Part shown: piece after piece, positions 34,819 to 42,869 of the stretch | How the letters are laid out: each line of letters opens with the position of its first letter | How positions within the stretch are numbered: the stretch's first letter is position 1 | NCBI GenBank assembly: GCA_964461995.1 | Contig: CAYWXL010000002.1 | Location: 58,266-122,265 of the forward strand | Reading direction: 5' to 3' | DNA: 64,000 nucleotides | Source: JALSRK01 sp964461995 | GTDB lineage: Bacteria > Acidobacteriota > Terriglobia > Bryobacterales > Bryobacteraceae | The notes under the pieces: model-generated | Databases searched by the model: none | Seen by the model: the letters and a program-made list of their open reading frames with translations, nothing else | Told to the model about the DNA's origin: nothing | Made by a program: the position numbers and the translations under genes

Positions 34819-35067
34819 ATGGCAGCGAAGCCCGCTTTCACCCAGAACGCACAGATCGAACACCCCAAGTTCGGACCTGGCACGGTTCTTGCTTGCGACG
34901 ATCATTACACGGTCATCAACTTCGACGACTACGGTGAGAAAAAGTTTATCTCATCGATCGTGATCCCCAACCTCAAACGGCTGGATCGCAAACCGCCAGA
35001 GAAGAAGACCCGCGCTCGCCGCACCCGGACGAAAACCGCGAAGAAAACCGCCAAAGCCGCAAGCTGA
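34819..35067 (+). CDS. Stand-alone Tudor-like (UvrD/PcrA C-terminal-type) domain with histone-like tail
   Basis: 82 aa. Residues 10-52 (QIEHPKFGPGTVLACDDHYTVINFDDYGEKKFISS) look like the small beta barrel that ends UvrD/PcrA helicases and contacts RNA polymerase, here without any helicase. Residues 55-82 are a Lys/Arg/Ala/Thr-rich tail (KKTRARRTRTKTAKKTAKAA) like bacterial histone-H1-type proteins. No ribosome site is obvious upstream. A role on nucleic acid or RNA polymerase is inferred. It is divergent from the S8 protease gene. Confidence 0.7.
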   Translation: MAAKPAFTQNAQIEHPKFGPGTVLACDDHYTVINFDDYGEKKFISSIVIPNLKRLDRKPPEKKTRARRTRTKTAKKTAKAAS

Positions 35068-35141
35068 GCCCGCCGGCCACGATCATGGTCCACCGCACCG
35101 GCGGAGTTTGCGTCACCGTGCCGTGGGGCGTCCGCGCGAAT

Positions 35142-35158
35142 GGGGCGGGACTTGCCCC
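35142..35158. terminator. Hairpin between convergent genes
   Basis: GGGGC (35142-35146) and GCCCC (35154-35158) form a 5-bp GC stem with a 7-nt loop, midway between the convergent Tudor-like and YwiC-like genes. No T tract follows on either strand. Confidence 0.3.
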
Positions 35159-35172
35159 CTAGGTGAGAACCA

Positions 35173-35976
35173 TTACGCCCCCGGCGGCTCCCGAAGAAAG
35201 GCCGTTGCCGCGAAAGCAAGGAACCACAGCGAATAAGCGACTTCCTGGAATCCGACCCTTTGCAGGACGAGCTTCCGGGTAGGCCATCCGACGTGGCGTG
35301 CGGCACGGGAAATCGCGGGCAAGTAGGCCAACGCCAGAAACGGCCCGCCAGCTCCGGAAATCCATAGCGCGATGAGAGCGGCGGTCAATGCCCCATGATA
35401 GACACCGCACCAGCGGCGAATGCGGTTCCGTTCCTCAGGGCGCTTGCCGCGGGCGTTCAGAACGCGCAGCCGGACATAGAACACGCTGCTGACGAAATAG
35501 GCTGCGGAAGCAAGCCACACCCACCATGCTTCCGGCGTCCAGCGGCCGACTGCTGTGTAATGGGCCGCCGGACCTGCCAGCGTGAGTCCGGCGATGCCGA
35601 TGATCTCGGTCGTCAACGTGCGCTCCTCCCGCCGGGCCACTTGGAGCGCGTTCCAGATCAGGAGCCCCCCGGCTGCCAGCCCGACAGGAATCATTCCCCA
35701 CAAGCGGTAGATCACAACCAGCGGTAGGCCTCCGGCCACTGCCAGCGACAGGTACGCAGCCATCGCCTTCGCGGCTCCCGGGGACTCCCTGCCCCGAATA
35801 CGAGCCCGCCACCAGGCAAGCAGCGGTTCCCTGGCGATGAACAAAAAGGTCACCGCGAGCACGAACCAAAAGCTTCGCCAACCACCCCAGCCCCCGGCCA
35901 CCGCCCCCAGAGCGAGCGGCACGTAGAGCATCCCCCACGCCCCGTGCTCCCTCGGCAACCACAATCGGGTACTCAT
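35173..35976 (-). CDS. YwiC-like integral membrane protein
   Basis: Unknown-function polytopic membrane protein of 267 aa, similar in its N-terminus to the YwiC-like family (LPREHGAWGMLYVPLALG is the conserved start, with HGAW as signature). About eight hydrophobic segments follow, with conserved polar loops TLTTEIIGIAGLTLAGP and NRIRRWCGVYHGAL resembling UbiA-type membrane folds. The ATG at 35976 is preferred; a GTG two codons earlier (35982) is also possible. Nothing in the neighbourhood suggests a partner. Confidence 0.75.
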   Translation of the reverse strand: MSTRLWLPREHGAWGMLYVPLALGAVAGGWGGWRSFWFVLAVTFLFIAREPLLAWWRARIRGRESPGAAKAMAAYLSLAVAGGLPLVVIYRLWGMIPVGLAAGGLLIWNALQVARREERTLTTEIIGIAGLTLAGPAAHYTAVGRWTPEAWWVWLASAAYFVSSVFYVRLRVLNARGKRPEERNRIRRWCGVYHGALTAALIALWISGAGGPFLALAYLPAISRAARHVGWPTRKLVLQRVGFQEVAYSLWFLAFAATAFLREPPGA

Positions 35977-36021
35977 CCTCACAGCGTGCTTCCATTCTAC
36001 GGGTCCGGCGAGCGAACGGCA

Positions 36022-36035
36022 GTGATCTACATCAC
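36022..36035. promoter_or_regulatory. Crp/Fnr-family-type binding site
   Basis: GTGAT (36022-36026), four bases CTAC, ATCAC (36031-36035): a perfect dyad of the same size and spacing as FNR-type boxes (TTGAT-N4-ATCAA). Its centre is 43.5 bp upstream of the predicted start at 36072, close to the -41.5 position of class II activation. Confidence 0.5.
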
Positions 36036-36036
36036 G

Positions 36037-36065
36037 TTGAACGGGGCCGTCGGAACGGTTACATT
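36037..36065 (+). promoter_or_regulatory. Promoter of the Nramp-related transporter gene
   Basis: TTGAAC (36037-36042), 17-bp spacer, TACATT (36060-36065). The expected start falls on or next to the A of the ATG at 36072, so the mRNA may be leaderless; no ribosome site longer than ACAGG is available. Confidence 0.5.
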
Positions 36066-36071
36066 GACAGG

Positions 36072-37460
36072 ATGCCCGGCGAGAAAAAAGATCCGAAAGA
36101 ACTAAAGGACCTTTACGCCTACGACGCCGCTGAAGTCGCCGAGCCGCCCCGCAGCTTCGGCCAGATCCTGCGCAAGATCGGCCCGGGGATGATCCTGGCT
36201 GCCTCGATCGTCGGCTCGGGCGAGCTGATCGCCACGACGACCCTGGGCGCCGAAGTGGGCTACGTAGCCCTCTGGGTGATCATCCTCTCGTGCTTCCTGA
36301 AACCGGCCATCCAGGCTGAGCTTGGCCGCTACAGCATCGCCACCGGCGAAACCGGCCTGGCCGGGTTCAACCACTTCCCCGGACCCCGGCTCAGAGTCAA
36401 CTGGATCGTCTGGGGCTGGGCGGCGATGATCCTGATGACGCGGTTCCAGATCGGGGCCATGTTCGGCGGCGTCGCGCAGGCGCTGAACATGGCGTTTCCG
36501 TCCATCGCCGTGAACATTTGGGTGCTGCTGCTCTACGGCTTGACGCTGGCCCTGCTGCTCGGCGGGGCCTACGAGCGGATCGAGAAGCTGGCCACGCTGA
36601 AGGTGGCTCTCTTCACCTTGCTTACGTTCATGGCCGCTGTCCTGCTCACGAGGCATCCCCAGGACTTCTCGTGGGGCCGGGTGCTCGACGGGCTCAAGTT
36701 CCAGCTTCCCTCCGGCGGGCTGGCGAGTGCGGTGGCGGTTTTCGGCATAACGGGGGTGGGGGCCTCGGAACTCTTCATGTACCCTTACTGGTGCGTGGAA
36801 AAGGGCTACGCTCGCTTTACGGGCCGCCGGACCCCAACGCCTGCGTGGAGGTCGCGTGCTTTGGGCTGGACCAAGGTGATGCATGTGGACATTTTGGCCT
36901 CCATGATCATCTACACCGTGGCGACCGTGGCGTTTTACTTGCTCGGCGCCGGCATCCTCCACAGCCGCGGGCTGGTGCCGAACGCCACAGAGATGATCCC
37001 CCGTCTCTCGAACATGTACACGGAGACCTTAGGGCCGTGGTCGGTGTACCTGTTCTACCCCGGAGCGCTGATCACCCTCTATGGGACGATTTTTGCCGCC
37101 ACCGCCGCCGAAAGCCGGATCGCCTCCGACCTCGTGCGGCTCGCCGGAGGATTCCGGGGCGACGACTACAAGACCCGGATCTGGTGGCGCAATCTCTTCG
37201 TTTGCATCCTGCCTGGGATCGGCGCACTGTTGTTCATCATCTTTCAGTCGCCGGTCACGATGGTGAAGGTTGGCGGCGTGGCCCAGGCCTTGATGCTCCC
37301 CGTGATCGCAGTGGCCGCTCTCTACTTGCGCTACAGACGGTTGCCGCGCGAAGTGGTCCCACGCAAATGGATCACCATCGCCCTGTGGATCGCCTGCACC
37401 ATCACGATCTGCTTGATGATTTACTATGCGGCGCTCACCCTCAGGCAGCTAGTACCCTAG
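36072..37460 (+). CDS. Nramp-related metal transporter lacking the canonical metal motifs
   Basis: 462-aa polytopic membrane protein of the Nramp/SLC11 fold. Residues 30-60 carry the family's TM1 surroundings (KIGPGMILAASIVGSGELIAT), but the canonical DPGN metal motif is replaced by GSGE. In TM6 the usual MPH is replaced within GVGASELFMYPYWCVEKGY. Such changes are known from Nramp-related proteins with altered or unknown substrates, including Mg-type NRMTs. About eleven or twelve helices. Apparently leaderless and preceded by a Crp/Fnr-type dyad, suggesting redox or energy control. Confidence 0.85.
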   Translation: MPGEKKDPKELKDLYAYDAAEVAEPPRSFGQILRKIGPGMILAASIVGSGELIATTTLGAEVGYVALWVIILSCFLKPAIQAELGRYSIATGETGLAGFNHFPGPRLRVNWIVWGWAAMILMTRFQIGAMFGGVAQALNMAFPSIAVNIWVLLLYGLTLALLLGGAYERIEKLATLKVALFTLLTFMAAVLLTRHPQDFSWGRVLDGLKFQLPSGGLASAVAVFGITGVGASELFMYPYWCVEKGYARFTGRRTPTPAWRSRALGWTKVMHVDILASMIIYTVATVAFYLLGAGILHSRGLVPNATEMIPRLSNMYTETLGPWSVYLFYPGALITLYGTIFAATAAESRIASDLVRLAGGFRGDDYKTRIWWRNLFVCILPGIGALLFIIFQSPVTMVKVGGVAQALMLPVIAVAALYLRYRRLPREVVPRKWITIALWIACTITICLMIYYAALTLRQLVP

Positions 37461-37655
37461 CTCGAATAGTCCCAAATCCGATCGACTTACGATGATCGTC
37501 ACCCCGGCTTTCGAAAACTGTGGTATCGTAGTCGTAATCAAACGGGCTCCGGTGGATGCTACGGAGCCGGCACAGGGCTCAACTCGAGCGATTCGTGCCC
37601 GCCGGTGGGCGCCTAAACTCCTCCAGGTGCTCGCCGGCGACACCTCTTGGGGGGA
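37461..37655. other. Convergent intergenic region with inverted repeats
   Basis: 195 bp between the Nramp-like gene and the FkbM gene. It holds TTACGA (37487-37492) paired with TCGTAA (37532-37537), a perfect 7-bp stem GGCTCCG (37545-37551)/CGGAGCC (37562-37568) with a 10-nt loop, and a GCCC/GGGC hairpin at 37597-37610. No convincing coding sequence, tRNA or T tract was seen. It may be a double terminator. Confidence 0.4.
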
Positions 37656-38570
37656 TCACCAGAACAGCAGGACTTTGGGCCGGACGAGTGAATCCACACG
37701 CTCGCAAGCTCCGCACCGCATCCGGTAACCCGGCTGAGCAGCGCGGACGGCGGTGGGGATCGAACGGGGATCGCCCGGAAGGTGGTAGGCCGATATAGCG
37801 AGGCGGGGACGCCAGCGCTTCAAGGTCTCGGCGGCCCCGTGCAGCGCCCGGGTCTCAGCGCCCTCGATGTCCATCTTGATGTAATCCACCCGAGGCAGGT
37901 TCAGCTCCTCCACCAGCCGGTCGATCGTCGTCAGCGGCACATGGGTGACGCTCTCCCAACCGTTGGAGCCCATCACGAAAGAGGCCGCGGCGGTATTGGC
38001 GGGATCGACGCGCAGCGTAAGCACATCCTCATGGTCCCAGACGCCTTTCGGGTAGACGATCACCCGCCCCTGTTCGATCTCCCGGGCGAGGTTCCGCCGC
38101 AGGCACTCCAGGTTCTGCGGCGCCGGCTCGATCGCCACCACCAGGCGCGCGCCCCGAGCGAGCGCTTTGCGCGTAAATAGGCCGACGTTCGCCCCGCAAT
38201 CGAGGACGATGTCACCCGGTCGGACGCGGACTTCCGCGACTTCATAGATATCCAGCTCCTGCTCGGCGAGATTGAACGCCATCAGGAACTCGTTGCCGGC
38301 CGGGATCCAGACCGGGCCGTATGGGGTATCCCAACGTTCAGTCCCGTCGCCGTTTACGAGGGCACGCCGGGTGGCCGAGAGGATTCGGTCCTTAGCCTGC
38401 TCGAGCATGCGGGCGTGGACCGTGACTCCTAATGCGTTGTCCCATGGACAATAAGGACTCCGGCCGGTGACCGACAGCCACGCTAGTCTCGCGGCCTCGG
38501 GCGCCTGGAGCGCAGCGAAGGCCGCCGTCAGCAATCCGGCGACCGCCGCCGCCTGAATCGTTCGCGTCAA
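37656..38570 (-). CDS. FkbM-family methyltransferase with N-terminal hydrophobic segment
   Basis: 304-aa SAM-dependent methyltransferase. The core has DIVLDCGANVGLFTRKAL (SAM loop), VVAIEPAPQNLECLRRNL, and the FkbM signature VPLTTIDRL...VDYIKMDIEGAETRALHGA. Residues 1-24 (TRTIQAAAVAGLLTAAFAAL) form a signal anchor-like helix, odd for a SAM enzyme. The start overlaps bshB1 by 4 bp, so it is the last gene of pfkB-rhomboid-bshB1-fkbM. FkbM enzymes methylate sugar or polyketide hydroxyls; the target is unknown. Confidence 0.85.
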   Translation of the reverse strand: MTRTIQAAAVAGLLTAAFAALQAPEAARLAWLSVTGRSPYCPWDNALGVTVHARMLEQAKDRILSATRRALVNGDGTERWDTPYGPVWIPAGNEFLMAFNLAEQELDIYEVAEVRVRPGDIVLDCGANVGLFTRKALARGARLVVAIEPAPQNLECLRRNLAREIEQGRVIVYPKGVWDHEDVLTLRVDPANTAAASFVMGSNGWESVTHVPLTTIDRLVEELNLPRVDYIKMDIEGAETRALHGAAETLKRWRPRLAISAYHLPGDPRSIPTAVRAAQPGYRMRCGACERVDSLVRPKVLLFW

Positions 38571-39313
38571 AAGCTTCTTACCCCCATCGCTACGATGTCG
38601 TCCACGCGCAGGACCTCCTTCACCACAAACGGTTCACCATAGCGCACCCCGATCTGTTGCCCGTAAAACCGCGCCACGGCGGCGAGCCGCTCCCGGATCT
38701 CTTCTTCAGTGGGGAACAGATCCGCCGCCGTCTCATGGGCTCCGTACTGGGACTTGTAGCAGAGCAGCGCCTCCATGCGCCGGTCGAACTGCCTCGAGAT
38801 ATCTACGATGAAAGAGGGGCGGACGTCGGCGTAGAGCGATGAATAGACGACTTTATAGGGGCGGTGGGGTGGCGTCGCTTCGTCAAGCTTGCGCAAACCC
38901 GCCAGGAACGCGGCCTCGAAACCCAGCTCGCAAGCCCGGTAGTGGTCGGGGTGCCGCGCCTCCCAATAGGGCAGGATCAGCGTGCGCGGCCGCAGGCGCC
39001 GGATCTCGCCGGCCAGGCTCATCCGGGCGGCGATGTTGTTTTCGAGGCGCGCGTCGGGGAAGCGCATGTTCCCCCGCCAGACGAGCTTCAGGATGCGCGC
39101 CGCCTCGTCGGCTTCCCGCAGCCGGATCTCGGGCGAGCCGCGGCTGCCCATGTCGCCGGCGGTCAAATCGAGCACCCCCGTCCGGTAGCCCTGCTCGGCC
39201 ATACGGATCAACGTGCCGCCGCAGGTTTGCTCCACGTCGTCCGGGTGGGCGGCGATGGCAAGCACGTCGAGCTGGGGGAGATCGTCGGAGTCAGTGTAGG
39301 GGTTCCGGATCAT
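38567..39313 (-). CDS. bshB1: Bacillithiol biosynthesis-type deacetylase (BshB1-like, PIG-L family)
   Basis: Zinc deacetylase of the LmbE/PIG-L family, 248 aa. AAHPDDVEQTCGGTLIRM holds the zinc HPDD motif, LTAGDMGSRGSPEIRLREADEA and ARHPDHYRACELGFEAAFLAGL are typical of BshB1, which removes acetate from GlcNAc-malate during bacillithiol synthesis. bshA and bshC are not in the window, so the pathway is an inference from this gene alone. It overlaps the FkbM gene by 4 bp and starts 7 bp after the rhomboid stop. Confidence 0.85.
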   Translation of the reverse strand: MIRNPYTDSDDLPQLDVLAIAAHPDDVEQTCGGTLIRMAEQGYRTGVLDLTAGDMGSRGSPEIRLREADEAARILKLVWRGNMRFPDARLENNIAARMSLAGEIRRLRPRTLILPYWEARHPDHYRACELGFEAAFLAGLRKLDEATPPHRPYKVVYSSLYADVRPSFIVDISRQFDRRMEALLCYKSQYGAHETAADLFPTEEEIRERLAAVARFYGQQIGVRYGEPFVVKEVLRVDDIVAMGVRSF

Positions 39314-39320
39314 CAGGGTC

Positions 39321-39989
39321 TCACCAGTGCAGCTCCCGCCGGGTACGGTAGCGCGGCCGGGTACGGAAGAGGTGGATGAGCGCGATGCCGGCGAGGAAGC
39401 CGCCGACGTGGGCGAACCAGGCTACTCCGCCCGAGGTGGCCGACGAGTAGCCGATGGAGCCGACCCCGCTGAAGAGCTGGATCACGAACCAGTAGCCGAG
39501 GATCACCGCCGCCGGCAGCTCGATAGTAGTGATAAAGACGAAGATAAAGATCAGCGTCACGATCCGGGCCCGCGGGAACTTGACGAGGTAAGCCCCCATC
39601 ACGCCGGCGATCGCTCCGCTGGCCCCGATCGTGGGAATGCGCGCCCCCGGGTTCAGCAACACATGGACGAGCGCAGCGAGGATTCCGCACAGCAGGTAAA
39701 ACAGCAGATACTTGCCGTGGCCCAGGATGTCCTCGACGTTGTCGCCGAAGATCCACAGAAACCAGACGTTGCCGATCAGGTGCAGCCAGCCCCCGTGCAC
39801 GAACATTGAGGTGACCAACGTCAGCGGGTCCAGGCGGGAGGGCACGACCCCGTAGGTGGCGATGAAATGGTTGGCGGAAAACGGGTCGAGGGATATCTCG
39901 TAGAGGAAGACCAGAACGTTGGCGGCGATCAGGGCGAACGTGACGAACGGCGTGGACCGGCTGGGCTGGGAATCGCGCAGGGGTATCAT
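39321..39989 (-). CDS. Rhomboid family intramembrane serine protease
   Basis: 222-aa membrane protease with about six helices. The catalytic Ser124 is in GASGAIAGVMGAY and the His194 in WFAHVGGFLAGI; HGGWLHLIGNVWFLWIFGDNVED is the conserved second-helix region with the HxxxN motif. Cleaves substrate helices within the membrane; substrates unknown. Lies 5 bp downstream of the PfkB gene and 7 bp upstream of bshB1 in one transcription unit. Confidence 0.93.
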   Translation of the reverse strand: MIPLRDSQPSRSTPFVTFALIAANVLVFLYEISLDPFSANHFIATYGVVPSRLDPLTLVTSMFVHGGWLHLIGNVWFLWIFGDNVEDILGHGKYLLFYLLCGILAALVHVLLNPGARIPTIGASGAIAGVMGAYLVKFPRARIVTLIFIFVFITTIELPAAVILGYWFVIQLFSGVGSIGYSSATSGGVAWFAHVGGFLAGIALIHLFRTRPRYRTRRELHW

Positions 39990-39993
39990 CGGC

Positions 39994-40944
39994 CTAGACG
40001 AGCTCCGCCCGCTCCGAGTAGCGGCGGTTGACCCGCCGCTCTCCGCCGGCCATCAGCCTTCGCGCTTCCCCGGCGGTCGCAATTCCCCCTCGCGCCCCAA
40101 GAGCCGTGCAATTGAGGGCCGCCATCGCGTTGGAAAAGTTCAGCGCTTCTTCGACGCCCATTCCTTGCAGCACAGCATAGCAGAAGGCGCCGTGGAAGAC
40201 GTCCCCGGCTCCCGTAGTATCGACGCATTCGACGACGAAACCCGGAGAATACAGGTAGCGCCCGTCCACCCTCGCCATGGCCCCGTCGGCGCCCAACGTC
40301 ATGGCGGCTACCCTCATGCCGTGCTCCTCCTGGATGATCTCCAGGGCGCGGAACGGGTCGGGCTCGCGTGTCCAGTTCGAGGGGAACTCAGCGCTGGCGA
40401 TCAAGTAATCAACCAGCGGCAGCACCTTGTCGAAGCCGGGATAGATCGTGTCCACGTCCACCGCCACGGGCATTCCGTGGTCTCGCGCGATCCGCGCCGC
40501 GCGCTCGACGGCGGGCGTGTCATGCCCGTCGATATGCAGCATGCGGGCACAGGTGATCTGCTCGGGAGTAATCTCCTCTGGGGCGATCCGCAGGCACTCG
40601 GGGCGGCTCCAGAGCACCGTGCGCTCCCCCGTCGTCTTGTCCACCAGGATGTAGGCCGATTGGTTCGGGCAATTGGTGCGCACCTGCACGTGATCGAGGT
40701 TCACCCCCGAAGCGATCAGACTGTCCATCTGCACCCGGCCGCGATGGTCGTCGCCGATCGTACCGATATACTTCGCCCGCAACCCCAGCTTGGCGCACGT
40801 GACCATCGCACTGGCCACTTGCCCACCGGGACTCAGGACCTCTTCTTCAAACGCGATCTTTCCCCCGTAGGCGGGAAACTTCGGCAGCAAAAGGAGGGTG
40901 TCGGTGGCGTTCAGTCCCACACCGACGATATCAAACTCGGGCAT
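39994..40944 (-). CDS. PfkB-family carbohydrate kinase
   Basis: 316-aa sugar or nucleoside kinase of the ribokinase fold. First signature region SPGGQVASAMVTCAKLGLRAKYIGTIGDD; second signature CVDTTGAGDVFHGAFCYAVLQG with the catalytic Asp of GAGD. Phosphorylates a sugar at a primary hydroxyl using ATP; ribokinase, fructokinase and others cannot be told apart here. First gene of the pfkB-rhomboid-bshB1-fkbM unit. Confidence 0.88.
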   Translation of the reverse strand: MPEFDIVGVGLNATDTLLLLPKFPAYGGKIAFEEEVLSPGGQVASAMVTCAKLGLRAKYIGTIGDDHRGRVQMDSLIASGVNLDHVQVRTNCPNQSAYILVDKTTGERTVLWSRPECLRIAPEEITPEQITCARMLHIDGHDTPAVERAARIARDHGMPVAVDVDTIYPGFDKVLPLVDYLIASAEFPSNWTREPDPFRALEIIQEEHGMRVAAMTLGADGAMARVDGRYLYSPGFVVECVDTTGAGDVFHGAFCYAVLQGMGVEEALNFSNAMAALNCTALGARGGIATAGEARRLMAGGERRVNRRYSERAELV

Positions 40945-40967
40945 TTAGCGCCGGGCAGCCTCCCTTT

Positions 40968-41528
40968 TCATTTCGACGTCGGCCACTCGTAGACGTAAAT
41001 GCTATGGATGCGGCCATGGGCCTCGGCCTGGACCACCCGGACCGGATTCCACTCGCGGATCTCGAAATCGTGGGAGACCACCCTCGCGCCGGGCTTGAGG
41101 GAACGTTCCAGACGGGGCCGGAGCAATTCGTTCGAACTGGTGAGCAGATAGAGGACCACCACGTCGGCGTCGCTCAAATCCACTTCCCGGAGGTCACCCT
41201 GAATCACCCGGCACTTGTCCTCGAGTCCTTCCCTCTTGATGCGCTCCCGAGCCTGCTTGACGAGCTTAGGGGAGATCTCCACTCCCACCGAGCGCGCCTT
41301 GAACTTCTTCGCCGCCGTGATGAGCACCCGGCCGTCGCCCGAGCCGAGATCGTACACCAACTCCCCTGGTTTCACTTTGGCCGCTTCGAGCATCTTTTCT
41401 ACGATGGGCTGAGGCGACGGGACGTACGGCGCGAGGCTCTTGGAGTAATTGCCGGGCTGGCTGAAGGCCGGCCGCGTCACCGCCATGGCCAGCATCACAA
41501 CCAGACCAATGAACCCCATCCGTCTCAT
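40968..41528 (-). CDS. SAM-dependent methyltransferase with N-terminal signal or anchor segment
   Basis: 186 aa. Residues 5-23 (GFIGLVVMLAMAVTRPAFSQ) form a signal peptide or anchor, then APYVPSPQPIVEKMLEAAKVKPGELVYDLGSGDGRVLITAAKK, the start of a class I methyltransferase with the SAM motif DLGSGDG, VGVEISPKLVKQARE and a late QGDLREVDLSDADVV. The family, with N-terminal PxVPSP and often a membrane segment, includes proposed protein-lysine methyltransferases. GGAGTGAG precedes the ATG. It starts 3 bp after the VWFA-like gene stop. Confidence 0.82.
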   Translation of the reverse strand: MRRMGFIGLVVMLAMAVTRPAFSQPGNYSKSLAPYVPSPQPIVEKMLEAAKVKPGELVYDLGSGDGRVLITAAKKFKARSVGVEISPKLVKQARERIKREGLEDKCRVIQGDLREVDLSDADVVVLYLLTSSNELLRPRLERSLKPGARVVSHDFEIREWNPVRVVQAEAHGRIHSIYVYEWPTSK

Positions 41529-41531
41529 GGC

Positions 41532-42776
41532 TCACTCCGAAGAGGCGGTACTCACGCTACGCCGCTGTTTCCAATTGACCACCTCGCTGATCATGTCGCT
41601 GACGGCGTGATACAGATCCCGCGGCCTAGTGATGGTGAACTCCCGGCCGGCCAAGGATTTCACCGCCAACCCGATCGTGTCCCGCCACGGGATCTGATAG
41701 GGATACAGGTTGTAGTTCATATAAAAGACCGGAAACGGCAGCTCGCCGAGCACCTTTAGCTCGGCCGCCGGAACCTTGTGGTCGAGCATCGCCTTGGGAC
41801 CCGCAAACACCAATGCATCCGGCGGTTCGCCGGTGCTGAGTTCCCGCTGAATCAGTTCAGTCAGGAACCGCGTCTCGCCCTGCTTGTCGCTGAGCCGGGC
41901 CAGGTCGATCGTTCCCAGCTCGAGCTTGTCGAGCGAGGCCCCCAAAGCCGGAAAGTCGATCTGGTCAGCGTCATCCTGCCGGAACAGCACCCGCTGCTCC
42001 TGCAGATTGAACGCCACCACGGAGAACTTGGAGATGCGCGGCTCCCGCGAGATCGTCCTAAGTATCGCCACTAGTGCTGACGTATCGATCGGCTGCAAGG
42101 TTGCCGCATGCTGGTTCTGGGGGGCGAAGTTGACGAGAACCTTGATGCGCAGGCCGTCGTCGCCGCCCGTTCTCAGCACCGGCGGCTCTTCCTTGAACTG
42201 GTGGAAGTCGGCGGCGGCCACCGTGCCCGGCCCGATCATCAAGCCGATGTCAGCATCCCGGCCTCTCAGGCGCGCGTCCACTTCCCAGAAGGCGGAACAG
42301 ACCCGCCCCGCGTGGTCGCGCATCAGCCAGTCCACCTGGTACCGCCCTTCGCCGACATCGAAGACGCCATGCAGGTAGGAGTCTCCCCGGGCGTCCGGTT
42401 CGATTTCCGGAACACGAATGCGCTGGCGGAAGTAGACTGGCTCGCCGGGGGGATCCTTCGGGGTCACCCGGAACAATACGTTGAGCATATTCGGCCCGCC
42501 GACCAACTCTTTGAGTGGGATCGCCACTTCGTAGCTGGCGTGGAACTTCAGATCGAAACCCAACATGGGTTTGTTCGGACTCACCGAGCAAGGCAGATCC
42601 CGGCGCTGCTGCTGCGCGACGAAGATCGCCATATCGCTGGTGTGGATCCGGACACGGCCGTCGGGCCCCGAGCCAGGAATCAGAATCTGAGCGGCAACCG
42701 GCGGCAGGCACAACGACAGAAGCGCCGCGGTCGTCGCGGCCGCCAGCTGCCGGGTTGGTGGGCCACTCCTCGTCAT
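41532..42776 (-). CDS. Secreted acidobacterial VWFA-like protein
   Basis: 414-aa exported protein, unknown function. Signal peptide to about residue 28 (TTAALLSLCLPPVAAQ). Residues 60-170 look like a beta-sandwich (VAIPLKELVGGPNMLNVLFRVTP). The C-terminal half (RIKVLVNFAPQNQHAATLQPIDTSALVAILRTIS, then PDALVFAGPKAMLDHKV) has alternating strands and helices like a von Willebrand A-type fold, but a MIDAS DxSxS is not evident. Proteins of this type recur in acidobacterial genomes. Coupled with the exported methyltransferase gene. Confidence 0.7.
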   Translation of the reverse strand: MTRSGPPTRQLAAATTAALLSLCLPPVAAQILIPGSGPDGRVRIHTSDMAIFVAQQQRRDLPCSVSPNKPMLGFDLKFHASYEVAIPLKELVGGPNMLNVLFRVTPKDPPGEPVYFRQRIRVPEIEPDARGDSYLHGVFDVGEGRYQVDWLMRDHAGRVCSAFWEVDARLRGRDADIGLMIGPGTVAAADFHQFKEEPPVLRTGGDDGLRIKVLVNFAPQNQHAATLQPIDTSALVAILRTISREPRISKFSVVAFNLQEQRVLFRQDDADQIDFPALGASLDKLELGTIDLARLSDKQGETRFLTELIQRELSTGEPPDALVFAGPKAMLDHKVPAAELKVLGELPFPVFYMNYNLYPYQIPWRDTIGLAVKSLAGREFTITRPRDLYHAVSDMISEVVNWKQRRSVSTASSE

Positions 42777-42869
42777 GGCAGATGGACCTGGCCGGAGACT
42801 ATTCAGTGTACTCTACCCGCTATATCGGCGGTCCGCCACTTCAACGATTATGATACAGTGCAGGGGAGT

